Assembly: GCA_035653295.1 (NCBI GenBank)
Contig: DASRCB010000200.1
Location: forward strand, 1 to 17,313
Direction of reading: 5' to 3'
DNA: 17,313 nucleotides
Source: DASRCB01 sp035653295
GTDB lineage: Bacteria; Acidobacteriota; Terriglobia; Bryobacterales; Bryobacteraceae
Positions 8,601 to 15,316 of this stretch are shown piece by piece; the first letter of the stretch is position 1, and the number at the start of each line of letters is the position of its first letter. Both the position numbers and the translations under genes were made by a program. The notes beneath the pieces were generated by a model. That model saw only the letters and a program-made list of their open reading frames with translations, was not told the DNA's origin and searched no databases.

Positions 8601-10248
8601 CGATCTGGATGCGCGCCCGTCCGCCCACGGCGAAGACATAGCCGTCCGGCTGAGCGGTGAGATAGAAGCTGGTGTAGGTGGCGTTGAGCCAGCCCGTACC
8701 GGAGATCTCGCGATTGCCCTGATCGGTGACCTTCGCCTCGATGCGGTAGCGGTAGTCGCCGGCGTCTTTGGAAACCTGTGTGGGGAACGAGATGGTCAGG
8801 CGGCCGTTGTCATCGAGCCGGCCTTCCTGGTTTTGAAGCTGATCGCCGCTATCGCCCTCGTCGTCAGCCTGATCGCCGGTGTTGGCGTCCCCTCCTTCGG
8901 TCTGCTCCTGCTCGATATGCTTCAGCCACGCATCGCCGCGATAGACCGACCACACCACTTTGGCGTTCTTCACCGGCTCGCCGAAGTAGTAGCGCGCGTC
9001 GATGGTGGCCTGTACGGTCTCGCCCTCGATGACCCGCGGCTTTGCCGGGGTGACGCGCACTTCGTACTCCGGTTTTTTGTACTCCTCCACCTGGAATCCG
9101 CCCTGCATGTAGGCGTCTTCCTGATGGATCTGGATGGAGTAATAGCCGAGCGAGGCGCCCGCGGGAACGGTCAGGGAATCGTGAACCGTGCCCAGCTTCG
9201 AAACCGGAAGCTGCTTGTGGTAGATGGTCTTCTGGTCGGGATCATCTACGGTGATGTCGAGCTGGCGCGCCGAGGGGATCGTGTAGCCGTTGGCCGACTG
9301 GGTGCGGGCGATGGCGCGGAAATTCACGGTATGGCCGGGGCGATAGACGGGGCGGTCAGTGTAGATGTAGCCCGTCCAGTCCTGCTCGAGGCGGCCGCCG
9401 ACGGAGTAGCCGGACAGGCTCGCGGCGGTGAAGTCGTCGCCGGAGCGGGCCAGCAGGCGGAGGTCGTCGTTCTTTGTGGCCTCGATTTTCGCGTCCACGA
9501 TGCCGTCGGTATTCGTTTTCCACGACTGGGCCGCAGTCCGTTGCGTGCCGTTCCACAGGACTACGTCGGCGTTTGGAAGGGCAGCGCCGGTCTGGCGATC
9601 GACCAGCCAGGCCAGCACGCGGCCGGGCGCTGTCTTGGTGATCATGGCCGTTGCGGAGACGATCAGGATGGTGTAGGCGCGCAGGTCTTTATGGGCCGCC
9701 TCGACGAGGTAAACGCCCTTGCCGTGTGTTTCCACCGGTACGGTCTGCATGGACCAGCGATCGCGGCTGGTCACCTGCTGGCTCCACGTCGCGACTACCT
9801 GGCGCGAATTGAGCAACGGAGCTTCCGCGTAGCGGGCGACGTTGCGGGCCTGCGCACGGCGGGCCATGGCGTCGCGGATCATGGCGCGAGTGTCCGGGTC
9901 GTACTGCTCCCGGACGAAGTTGATCATGCGCATGCGCCAGCGGTGCTTGAATCGATGAAAGCGCTCGATGGCGGTCAGCTCGCGTTTCGGCTGCGGAGCC
10001 CGGCCGCCGAACGTGTGCGAATCGTCGAGCTGCTCGAAGAACTTCACCGGGTCGTCGACGTGATACACGCGGAAATCGAGAGCGTCGATTCCGTACGCGT
10101 TGAGCTGCACCGACGCGTTCTCGCCGGGCGCGAAGGTCTTCGCGCTGGACAGGGCGAAGTACGGTGTATCTTCGGTCTGTCCGATGCCCGGGGTGATGGC
10201 GGTGGCGAGAATCGCGGCCACCAACAATCGGTTCAGAGAATGTTCCAT
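5605..10248 (-). CDS. Bacterial alpha-2-macroglobulin with intact thioester motif
   Basis: 1547 residues, the usual size of bacterial alpha-2-macroglobulins, which are large envelope protease traps. A signal peptide ends near residue 24 (LLVAAILATAITPGIGQ). It has no lipobox cysteine, so the product should be periplasmic or secreted rather than lipid-anchored. The macroglobulin region includes TDRPVYRPGHTVNF near 300, GVVDEAIYAIR near 780, and the A2M core (TTWRATARGVTADTKVG near 885). The thioester domain starts with SYPWGCTEQ, where C1069 and Q1072 should form the thioester; C1069 is the only cysteine I find in the protein. Residues about 444-478 are an acidic Gly/Asp/Gln-rich insertion. 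It overlaps the upstream YfaT-like gene by 16 bases and the downstream membrane gene by 4, so the three form one operon. E. coli YfaS is a related type, but as I recall it lacks the thioester. Confidence 0.95.
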   Translation of the reverse strand: MEHSLNRLLVAAILATAITPGIGQTEDTPYFALSSAKTFAPGENASVQLNAYGIDALDFRVYHVDDPVKFFEQLDDSHTFGGRAPQPKRELTAIERFHRFKHRWRMRMINFVREQYDPDTRAMIRDAMARRAQARNVARYAEAPLLNSRQVVATWSQQVTSRDRWSMQTVPVETHGKGVYLVEAAHKDLRAYTILIVSATAMITKTAPGRVLAWLVDRQTGAALPNADVVLWNGTQRTAAQSWKTNTDGIVDAKIEATKNDDLRLLARSGDDFTAASLSGYSVGGRLEQDWTGYIYTDRPVYRPGHTVNFRAIARTQSANGYTIPSARQLDITVDDPDQKTIYHKQLPVSKLGTVHDSLTVPAGASLGYYSIQIHQEDAYMQGGFQVEEYKKPEYEVRVTPAKPRVIEGETVQATIDARYYFGEPVKNAKVVWSVYRGDAWLKHIEQEQTEGGDANTGDQADDEGDSGDQLQNQEGRLDDNGRLTISFPTQVSKDAGDYRYRIEAKVTDQGNREISGTGWLNATYTSFYLTAQPDGYVFAVGGRARIQIGARDYDDKPVRAHVKAELQEWTPVRKGEERRAVTRATAEADTDANGDAKVEFTIPHGGEWRVLVTAPTPEQRTVQDQAYLWVNGGYAALFGEPEANIRIVPDQKKYKDGDTAHVLVITGVPRARVLVSAEGKQIEWTRVMDAGGPSFTVDVPIHGDDAPSVYVTASFIQKNQFYQGSKLLKIPPVTDSLTVKLASGKPQYQPGDHAVYDLDVSDSAGRPVNGAEFSLGVVDEAIYAIRKDTTPDILNFFYGRDWNIVNTDSSLSYWFRGEAGKRRMQLAALFAHRHPMTQLKPERLIQPKVRKAFPDTAYWAADLTTNAQGHAEAQFDFPDSLTTWRATARGVTADTKVGAAVEKTIVRKNIIVRLVTPRFFTQGDEMTLSVLVHNYLPDAKTARVSLDARGLEIIGGATQDVTVASRGDVKLDWRVRVPAGTEAVITGKALTDQESDAMELTIPIWPQGVKLSDARSGSLNGGGNAEFRLTFPGQVAPASRRIEIRLAPSIAGTLFGALDYLTSYPWGCTEQTMSSFLPDIVVSRALKDLNLKSTQDPATLQQKIGEGLDRLYDFQHEDGGWGWWKTDDSSMFMTAYVVSGLAQAQAAGQTIKPEAVQKGAAWLKAFYGREPRLVADSKAYVAWSLALADSLDPATLDDVWTHRAKLTPYGEALLGLTLDQKKDPRAHDIAQHLETEAKQNDIEAWWTEESDPLLDIWFDSSPETTAFVLKLLVHQDPRNALVPKAALWLTDHRSGGSFWYSTEQTAMVVNGLADYLKLTQELNPAFTATVLVNGKQVGTKTFGGTDALEPGDTIIALNDAQLDPASNDIHIEMKGTGRLYWSVRQDYASLEPKLAKTGTVELNILRDYFRLTPATVDGKIVYDLNPLNGPVAVGDTLAVRLTVSGGPWRYLQIEDPIPAGAEFIERDDLYNLRDKPSWWGWWFTRREMHDNRMGIFQTYFSKGQQQYVYLLKVVNPGVFHVNPARVQPMYEPKYLSTTEAKTVEAK

Positions 10249-11114
10249 CGGAATACGCCCAGGAAGTTAGCGTTGCCTTCTACCGGGCGCCAGCGCGGCT
10301 CAGGGTGATGGAGGAGCTGTTCGGCTGTCAGGCGCCGGATCTCCCCTCGGCCACGGCCGAGCGGGCCGGTGTGATAGATGACGTAGTCGTTCGTGTTGCG
10401 CTCGAAGTGGCTGCGCCCGAGCCAGATCATGCTGTGAAATGGCAGGGCGCCGCCGGCCTGGCGAAAGAAGAGCAGATCGCCCGGGCGGGCCTGGCTCAGA
10501 TCGCGCGAGATCCTGTGCGTGTTGTAGCGCTGTAGTGTCTTCGCGTCCGCGAACTGGGAGAACGCGCCATCGGTGAGGTCGGCGGGAATGAACGGGCCCG
10601 GCCGAGTGCGGAACAGATTCGCATGCAGCGGCGTGAATGGGTAGGCGTAGCGCGCCACGGGCGGGAGCGGCGGGACGATGGGCAGCTTCATGCGCGCGGC
10701 CCAAGCGTTGTCATGGCGGCTTAGCGCTTCACGGCAGGAGTATCGGATCAGCGCGGCGCAGTCGTCGATTTCGGTTGGCAGGTTGGCGCGGTAGTACTGG
10801 ACCTCGGCGAGGAAGGTGAACCATTGGCGGAATGCAGCCGCGTCATCGGGGTTGAGGCGGAGGAAGTCGGGCGTGCCGTCGCCTGCGCGGTCGGTAAGGG
10901 GCACAGAGGCGGCCTGGGGCGACGCCGCACCGGGCAGGGGAGCCGAAGACAAAGATGGCGCGCGACCGGCGGAATGCCTGCCCGTATCGGACTCGTTGCA
11001 GCCGACCAGGCGGGCTGAGAGCCCGCCGCAGGCCGAGGGCCTGCCCCCCAAAAGAATACATGCACATACGAGTACAGAACCGCCTGCGGCGGCGAAGGTC
11101 CGGATGTGGTGCAA
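10233..11114 (-). CDS. DUF1175 / YfaT-like protein with NlpC/P60-like Cys-His signature
   Basis: 293 residues from a TTG start. The C-terminal 200 residues resemble E. coli YfaT (DUF1175), encoded beside the alpha-2-macroglobulin YfaS: FRQWFTFLAEVQYY, DDCAALIRYSCREAL, SRDLSQARPGDLLFF, FHSMIWLG, YVIYHTGPLG and NFLGVFRW occur in that order. The same blocks look like an NlpC/P60 papain-fold peptidase, with predicted nucleophile C119, H227 in the HSMIWLG block and possibly H248, so it may cut peptidoglycan peptides; this activity is inferred. Residues 9-24 are hydrophobic and could be a signal peptide. The linker after it (residues 24-36) is encoded by two tandem hairpin repeats, and no in-frame ATG exists upstream of the domain, so the exact N-terminus is uncertain. 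It is the first gene of the A2M operon, with a TATAAT box 5 bases before the TTG. Confidence 0.85.
   Translation of the reverse strand: MHHIRTFAAAGGSVLVCACILLGGRPSACGGLSARLVGCNESDTGRHSAGRAPSLSSAPLPGAASPQAASVPLTDRAGDGTPDFLRLNPDDAAAFRQWFTFLAEVQYYRANLPTEIDDCAALIRYSCREALSRHDNAWAARMKLPIVPPLPPVARYAYPFTPLHANLFRTRPGPFIPADLTDGAFSQFADAKTLQRYNTHRISRDLSQARPGDLLFFRQAGGALPFHSMIWLGRSHFERNTNDYVIYHTGPLGRGRGEIRRLTAEQLLHHPEPRWRPVEGNANFLGVFRWNIL
11009..11044. repeat. Two tandem hairpin repeats with GAG loops, inside the YfaT-like gene
   Basis: First unit: arms GGCGGGCT (11009-11016) and AGCCCGCC (11020-11027) around GAG, a perfect 8-bp stem. Second unit begins on the next base: arms GCAGGCC (11028-11034) and GGCCTGC (11038-11044), again around GAG, a perfect 7-bp stem. 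The first unit recurs near 13790. They fall in the signal-peptide/linker part of the YfaT-like coding sequence. Confidence 0.8.
11080..11092. repeat. Small hairpin with TGC loop
   Basis: Arms CCGCC (11080-11084) and GGCGG (11088-11092) around TGC, a perfect 5-bp stem 35 bases from the tandem GAG-loop hairpins and of the same three-base-loop design. It is short enough to be chance in GC-rich DNA. Confidence 0.35.
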
Positions 11115-11119
11115 GCCAG

Positions 11120-11149
11120 ATTATATGCTCACGACCAGGTTAGCGTCAC
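11120..11149 (-). promoter_or_regulatory. Candidate sigma70-type promoter for the YfaT-like/A2M operon
   Basis: On the minus strand a perfect TATAAT (11125-11120) is preceded, after an 18-base spacer, by GTGACG (11149-11144), which matches TTGACA at four positions. It overlaps the 3' end of the GH30 gene and lies directly before the YfaT-like gene. Transcription would begin near the TTG start codon, so the mRNA would be leaderless or the true start lies further in. No reporter or transcript data support it. Confidence 0.45.
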
Positions 11150-12523
11150 TACCGATTCTGATGGGAGCACCACCGCGGTCTCGAGGTCTGCGAGGCGAAC
11201 GGGAACGCGCTGCTCGGGGCCGGTATTGGCAAGGATCAGGGCCGATGTTCCGTCCGGGTTCGCGAAGGCTACATGCGAGATTCCGCTCAGCTCCCCAAGC
11301 GAGTCGAAGCGGCGCGCGCCCCGCCGGACCGTGCGGGAGTAATGCGCGAATGCCCAGTACTGCCCACTCCGGGTGATCTCCTTCGTGGCGGAATCAATGG
11401 TCACCAGTCCGCCGCAGTTGAACGGGCCGATGTTCGGCCGACCTTTCTCGTCGAGCGCAAGATTCCAGCCGATGATGCAGCGCGCCTGATTGCGAAGCAC
11501 GCCGGCGAACGTCGCCGCCCATTTCGCCCATTCCGTCAGGTAGGCCGGATCGGTGTAATCGGGACCGCCCTCGGTCCAGTAGGCGTGCTTGTCGGGATAC
11601 GCGTCATGAACGCGAGTCATGGCTTCGGGCGTGCCGGCGTAGCCATGCCAGGCGATGCCATCGGCGTAGCGATTCACGTCCGGATCGTCCAGTTCGCAGA
11701 TGGCGCGGCCCCAGAGATTGTAGTTGTGGTCGAGGAGCCAGATCTTCGCAGGGATATTGTTGCGATGCAACTCGGGGCCGAGGTGTTTCCCCACGAACTC
11801 GATCTCGTATTCCTGGCCCCACAGGCAGGCGGGCATGCGGCCGTCCTGGTCGGCGTCCACCTCGTTCTGTGAGGTGACGGCATCGACGCGCACGCCCTCG
11901 GCTTCGTAGCCCTGCAGGAACTTCGCGAAGTAGCGGGCATAGGCCGGGAAGGACGGCTTGCGCATGGAGCCGCCCAGCATCGAGCCTCCTGCCTTCATCC
12001 AACCCGGTGGACTCCAGGGCGACGCCAAAAGGAACAGATCGGGATTGACCTTACGGGCGAGGCGCAGAGCGGGCAGGATATAGTCGCGGTCGTGAGCGAT
12101 GGAGAAGCGGGTCAGATCGGGATCCGGGGCGCCCTCGTCGTAGCTGAATACGGTGCGCGAATAATCGCTGGCGCCCATACAGGTACGGCACACGCTCAAG
12201 CCCATCTGCGCCGGATCGAAGAGCTCGTGAAAGAGGCGCTCGCGTGCGTCTGCCGCAAGCTGGCTGAACATCCAGCAGGCAGCATCGGTGAACGCCGCGC
12301 CGAAGCCCAGCACTTCCTGGTGAGTGCGTGAGGGATCGAGCACGATGCCCTTCGCCGTTGGGGAGGCATGACGCCATTCCAGCGGCGGCTCCTGGGCGAG
12401 CCGCTTCGCGCCGGCGGTCAGCCGAACCTCGATGGGATTCGCGCCGGCGGCGCGCGTGAGGGCCGCGCCGGCGAGGCCGGCGGCGGTAAGCCGCAGCAGA
12501 TCGCGCCGAGTCTGATGTGACAT
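11129..12523 (-). CDS. Tat-exported glycoside hydrolase family 30 (glucosylceramidase-like)
   Basis: 464 residues with a twin-arginine signal (TRRDLLRLTAAGLAGAAL, residues 5-22). The mature protein has the GH30 pattern: HQEVLGFGAAFTDAACW (68-84), SPWSPPGWMK (168-177), the acid/base glutamate E221 in VTSQNEV, HGYAGTP (293-299) and the nucleophile E318 in YWTEGGP. The C-terminal part (from about residue 385) should be the beta-rich side domain of the family. GH30 enzymes hydrolyse beta-glucosyl, beta-1,6-glucan, xylan or related links; the exact substrate is not evident, and a folded secreted hydrolase is the safe description. ATG 12523 opens the Tat signal directly. It is divergent from the phospholipase gene across 60 bases and ends 14 bases before the YfaT-like start on the same strand. 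Confidence 0.92.
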   Translation of the reverse strand: MSHQTRRDLLRLTAAGLAGAALTRAAGANPIEVRLTAGAKRLAQEPPLEWRHASPTAKGIVLDPSRTHQEVLGFGAAFTDAACWMFSQLAADARERLFHELFDPAQMGLSVCRTCMGASDYSRTVFSYDEGAPDPDLTRFSIAHDRDYILPALRLARKVNPDLFLLASPWSPPGWMKAGGSMLGGSMRKPSFPAYARYFAKFLQGYEAEGVRVDAVTSQNEVDADQDGRMPACLWGQEYEIEFVGKHLGPELHRNNIPAKIWLLDHNYNLWGRAICELDDPDVNRYADGIAWHGYAGTPEAMTRVHDAYPDKHAYWTEGGPDYTDPAYLTEWAKWAATFAGVLRNQARCIIGWNLALDEKGRPNIGPFNCGGLVTIDSATKEITRSGQYWAFAHYSRTVRRGARRFDSLGELSGISHVAFANPDGTSALILANTGPEQRVPVRLADLETAVVLPSESVVTLTWS

Positions 12524-12583
12524 GCGCCTCCACCATATCGCCGGGCGCTGCGTCCCGCAACTGCCGTCGCGCTATCATGCCCC

Positions 12584-13798
12584 TTGTTGCTGCGACTGCT
12601 CACAGCCCTGGCGCTGTTCGCCCCGTTTGGTTCCGCGTACTCGGTGCTGACGCATGAAGCCGTGGTTGATTCGGCCTGGGACAAGAGCGTCAAACCGCTG
12701 CTGCTCCAGAAATTCCCGAATTCCACGCCGGATCAGCTCATCGAAGCGCACGGGTACGCCTACGGCGGCTGCATCATCCAGGACATGGGTTATTACCCGT
12801 TCGGCAGCAAGCTGTTCAGCGATCTGGTGCATTACGTGCGCAGCGCCGGGTTCGTGACGAATCTGATCGACGATTCGCAGACTCTGGACGAGTACGCATT
12901 CGCTCTCGGGGCGCTTGCCCATTACACATCGGATAACTACGGCCATCCTATTGGGGTGAATCGCGCTGAGCCGCTGGAATACCCGCACCTGGCGGAAAGA
13001 TTCGGGGATGTGATCACTTATGAGCAGGATCCCGAAGACCATCTGAAGACGGAGTTCGGCTTCGACGTGGTGAACGTCGCCCAGGGTCATTACGCGTCGA
13101 AGGCGTATCACGATTTTATTGGCTTCAAGGTGGCTCGCCCGCTGCTGGAGCGCGCGTTCGAACAGACTTACTCGATCCCGCTCTCGAGCGTACTGTCGAA
13201 AGAGGGCCTTGCGTTCGGCACTTTCCGGTTCAGCGTCAGCAATCTCATTCCTGAGGCGACGAAGGCAGCGTGGGCGGCCAAGAAGAAGGACATCGTGGCC
13301 GCCGATCCGAGCATGACGAAGCGGCGGTTCATCTACAACATGAGGCGCAGCAGCTATCGGCGGGAGTGGGGGAAGGATTACCAGCGGCCGGGCTGGTTCG
13401 CGCGATTCATCGCGTTCATCTTTAAACTGATTCCGAAGATCGGGCCGTTCCGCGCGCTGGCGTTTCATCCTCCGAGCCCGGAGGCGGAGAAGCTTCTGAT
13501 GGCCAGCTTCAACGCCACGCTGTCGCATTTCCGCGAGTACTGCGCTCAGCTGCAGGCGGGACACCTGACGATTCAGGACACGAATCTCGATACGGGGAAG
13601 CCGGAGATTCCCGGCAAGTACGGGTTAGCGCTGCGAGCGTACACGCAGTTGCTGGAGAAGATGGCGGACAAGAAAGTCAGCCCGTCTCCGGAACTGCGGA
13701 AGGTTATTCTGGGGTACTTCGTGAATGGCGTGACGCCCGGGTCGGAGAAGGCGGTCCAGGAACTTCAGCAAATCCGGCAGGCAGGCGAGGCGGGCTGA
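12584..13798 (+). CDS. Secreted zinc-dependent phospholipase C family protein
   Basis: 404 residues from a TTG start, beginning with a short signal peptide (residues 1-18, cleavage likely after FGSA). The first 125 residues of the mature part match the zinc-dependent PLC/S1-P1 nuclease type fold: LTHEAVVDSAW (H24), D67 in IIQDMGYYP, LFSDLVHYVR (H83) and the clear HxxxDxxxH zinc motif H113-D117-H121 in AHYTSDNYGHP. The region after residue 200 is long and not recognised; it contains a basic stretch and the hydrophobic segment ARFIAFIFKLIPKIG. Phospholipid cleavage is the family activity; the real substrate is unknown. No ATG is available in frame near the signal peptide: the ATG at 12577 is in another frame. 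TTG 12587 is an alternative. The stop codon lies in a repeat hairpin. Confidence 0.82.
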   Translation: MLLRLLTALALFAPFGSAYSVLTHEAVVDSAWDKSVKPLLLQKFPNSTPDQLIEAHGYAYGGCIIQDMGYYPFGSKLFSDLVHYVRSAGFVTNLIDDSQTLDEYAFALGALAHYTSDNYGHPIGVNRAEPLEYPHLAERFGDVITYEQDPEDHLKTEFGFDVVNVAQGHYASKAYHDFIGFKVARPLLERAFEQTYSIPLSSVLSKEGLAFGTFRFSVSNLIPEATKAAWAAKKKDIVAADPSMTKRRFIYNMRRSSYRREWGKDYQRPGWFARFIAFIFKLIPKIGPFRALAFHPPSPEAEKLLMASFNATLSHFREYCAQLQAGHLTIQDTNLDTGKPEIPGKYGLALRAYTQLLEKMADKKVSPSPELRKVILGYFVNGVTPGSEKAVQELQQIRQAGEAG

Positions 13799-13806
13799 GA
13801 GCCCGC
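13790..13806. repeat. GAG-loop hairpin repeat spanning the phospholipase stop codon
   Basis: Arms GCGGGCT (13790-13796) and AGCCCGC (13800-13806) around GAG form a perfect 7-bp stem. It matches the core of the hairpin at 11010-11026. The TGA stop of the phospholipase gene is 13796-13798, so the repeat supplies the stop. No T-run follows, so a terminator role is possible but not shown. Confidence 0.75.
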
Positions 13807-13863
13807 AATCGCACTTAAGTTTGCGGGTGGGGCAGGAGTGCAGTGCTGCTGCGGACCAGAGGC

Positions 13864-13896
13864 CGGATGAAATCCGTGCAAGCCAAAGGCTCGCAC
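13864..13896. repeat. Two abutting three-base-loop hairpins
   Basis: CGGAT (13864-13868) and ATCCG (13872-13876) surround GAA. Sharing G13876, the next hairpin has arms GTGCAAGCC (13876-13884) and GGCTCGCAC (13888-13896) around AAA, a 9-bp stem with one mismatch. The left arm resembles GGTGCAAGCC at about 11109-11118, near the other hairpin cluster. Confidence 0.6.
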
Positions 13897-13922
13897 TACA
13901 AGTTCGAGCCGAACGTGAAAAG

Positions 13923-13939
13923 GCCGGCTGAGAGCCTGC
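13923..13939. repeat. Degenerate GAG-loop hairpin before the TPR gene end
   Basis: Arms GCCGGCT (13923-13929) and AGCCTGC (13933-13939) surround GAG with a single C/T mismatch. It is a diverged copy of the hairpin at 13790-13806 and lies 13 bases past the stop of the minus-strand TPR gene, so both convergent genes end in copies of one repeat. Confidence 0.6.
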
Positions 13940-13952
13940 GGCGCAAAAGCGA

Positions 13953-14894
13953 CTATTTTTCGAGTTGGGCGATGCGCTGCTGCACCGTATCGGCGTCGGG
14001 GGCGTGCGGCGAGAGCTGGAGGTATTTCCTCATGTGCTCGACCGCGCCGGCGCGATCGCCTTTCATGGCCAGGATGCTGCCGAGCAGATCCTCGGCGCGG
14101 GGGATTTCGTGCGCCGCGTCGAGTTCGATAGCCCGGCGCGCGCTCTCCTCGGCGGCGTCCAGCCGATTCAGATTGAAATTCGCGACGGCGTTCAGGAAGT
14201 ACAGCCCGGGAAATTCCCTCGGATTAATTTTGAGCGCTTCAGTGGTGATGTCCAGCGCTTCGCGGGGCTGCTTTTCCTGGAGATCGAGGCGCGCAAGCTG
14301 AAGGTAAGGCCGGATGTACTGCGGATCGGCTTTGCGGGCGTGCTCCCAGGCGTCGCGGGCCTGCTGCGGCTCGGACTGCTCGAGAAACGCTTGTCCGAGA
14401 TCGGTCCATGCCTGCGCGTACTGGGGGTAGATGGCGACGGCGCGCTCGAGATCCTTCTGCGCCGCTGACCATTTCCTGTCGTAGATGTGCCCCATGCCCT
14501 TTTCATAGGCTTTCCGCGCGTCGGGCGGCGCTTCGATCTCGGTTTTTGAGATGGTAGAGCCTTCGTGGTCGCCGAGGCGTTTGAGCACGATCGTAGCGCC
14601 GTCGCGCAGAGTCGCAGTCGTTGGCCGGAAACCTTTTGCGCGGATGGTGACATCGCACTGATCCATAGTGTGCTCATCGAAGGGGCGCGAGCGCCAGTTG
14701 ACGGCGTACTCGATCGTACCGTTCCCGAAGGTGTTCAGGATAAAGCAGCTTTGCATCAGCCGCTGCGACAGCGCAGGCGTGATTTGGGGGCTGGTGGGCA
14801 GCGCGGCGCCATCCTCGGAGACGATTTTGGCGTGATAGCGGAACTGCGCGATCGCGGCGCTGGCCGCGAACAGTGTCAGCAGGCACACCTTCAT
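13953..14894 (-). CDS. Exported TPR protein
   Basis: 313 residues starting MKVCLLTLFAASAAIAQ, a signal peptide probably cut after AIAQ. The first 115 residues are a beta-rich domain (YHAKIVSEDGAALP, DVTIRAKGFRPTTATL) like carboxypeptidase-regulatory-type domains common in exported Acidobacteriota proteins. From about residue 125 there are four to five TPR units, for example AYEKGMGHIYDRKWSAAQKD, AWTDLGQAFLEQSEPQQARD, PYLQLARLDLQEKQPREALD and LYFLNAVANFNLNRLDAAEE, which should form a protein-binding scaffold. The partner is unknown. ATG 14894 has GGAAG seven bases upstream; ATG 14909 has no ribosome binding site and would lengthen the signal n-region, so 14894 is chosen. It is divergent from the small lipoprotein gene. 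Confidence 0.85.
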   Translation of the reverse strand: MKVCLLTLFAASAAIAQFRYHAKIVSEDGAALPTSPQITPALSQRLMQSCFILNTFGNGTIEYAVNWRSRPFDEHTMDQCDVTIRAKGFRPTTATLRDGATIVLKRLGDHEGSTISKTEIEAPPDARKAYEKGMGHIYDRKWSAAQKDLERAVAIYPQYAQAWTDLGQAFLEQSEPQQARDAWEHARKADPQYIRPYLQLARLDLQEKQPREALDITTEALKINPREFPGLYFLNAVANFNLNRLDAAEESARRAIELDAAHEIPRAEDLLGSILAMKGDRAGAVEHMRKYLQLSPHAPDADTVQQRIAQLEK

Positions 14895-14976
14895 TGCATT
14901 GCTTCCCATTCAGATATTGGACGGCTGTAACGGTTATGCAGGTACATGGAAACCCAGTGCAGGGGTCAAACCGGAA

Positions 14977-15315
14977 ATGCCGCGGGCGATCGTTGTTCTC
15001 TGCCTTGCGATCCTGCTGACGGCCTGTTCTGCTTCGCGTGCCATAGACGCCGAGGCTGCGGCCAATGCGCTGGTGCAGCGCATGAGCAGGGACGGGTACA
15101 GTTATACCGAAGTGACTGACGATCCCGTTTTCAAGGCCGGCGGCGGGCAGGTCGAGATGCGTTGCGCGGTCCGGTACGTCAACTCGCGAAGCATCCCGGG
15201 GTCGGCCGGGGTGCTGGCTACATTCCGTGCGGCTGATGGCGTGCTTCAACTGGAGAGTTACACTCTCGATCCAGAAGCGACGTTTCGAGCGCAGGTCGCG
15301 ACGCCGGAGCGGTAA
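14977..15315 (+). CDS. Small lipoprotein of unknown function
   Basis: 112 residues starting MPRAIVVLCLAILLTACSAS. LTAC is a good lipobox, so the mature protein should be lipidated at C17 and held in the envelope. The remaining 95 residues (alpha-helical AEAAANALVQRMSRDG, then strands such as VEMRCAVRYV and VLATFRAADGVLQLESYTL) look like one small alpha/beta domain that I cannot assign. Reading could open further upstream, but the ATG at 14977 places the signal peptide correctly. The divergent 82-base gap to the TPR gene should hold both promoters. The gene ends just before a strong hairpin. Confidence 0.75.
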   Translation: MPRAIVVLCLAILLTACSASRAIDAEAAANALVQRMSRDGYSYTEVTDDPVFKAGGGQVEMRCAVRYVNSRSIPGSAGVLATFRAADGVLQLESYTLDPEATFRAQVATPER

Positions 15316-15316
15316 A

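Noticed and set aside
7636..10308. 890-codon plus-strand open frame
   Set aside because: Entirely antisense to the alpha-2-macroglobulin gene, whose minus-strand product has a clear signal peptide and thioester domain. The plus-strand product shows no recognisable motif.
12575..13564. 329-codon minus-strand open frame
   Set aside because: Antisense to the phospholipase gene, which has a signal peptide and HxxxDxxxH motif; the minus frame is Arg-rich and motif-free.
13790..13939. Possible CRISPR array
   Set aside because: Units are short palindromes with variable stems and irregular spacing, without constant repeats and unique spacers, and no cas gene is near.
14907..14909. ATG 14909 as the TPR protein start
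   Set aside because: No ribosome binding site precedes it, while ATG 14894 has GGAAG at good spacing and opens the signal peptide directly.
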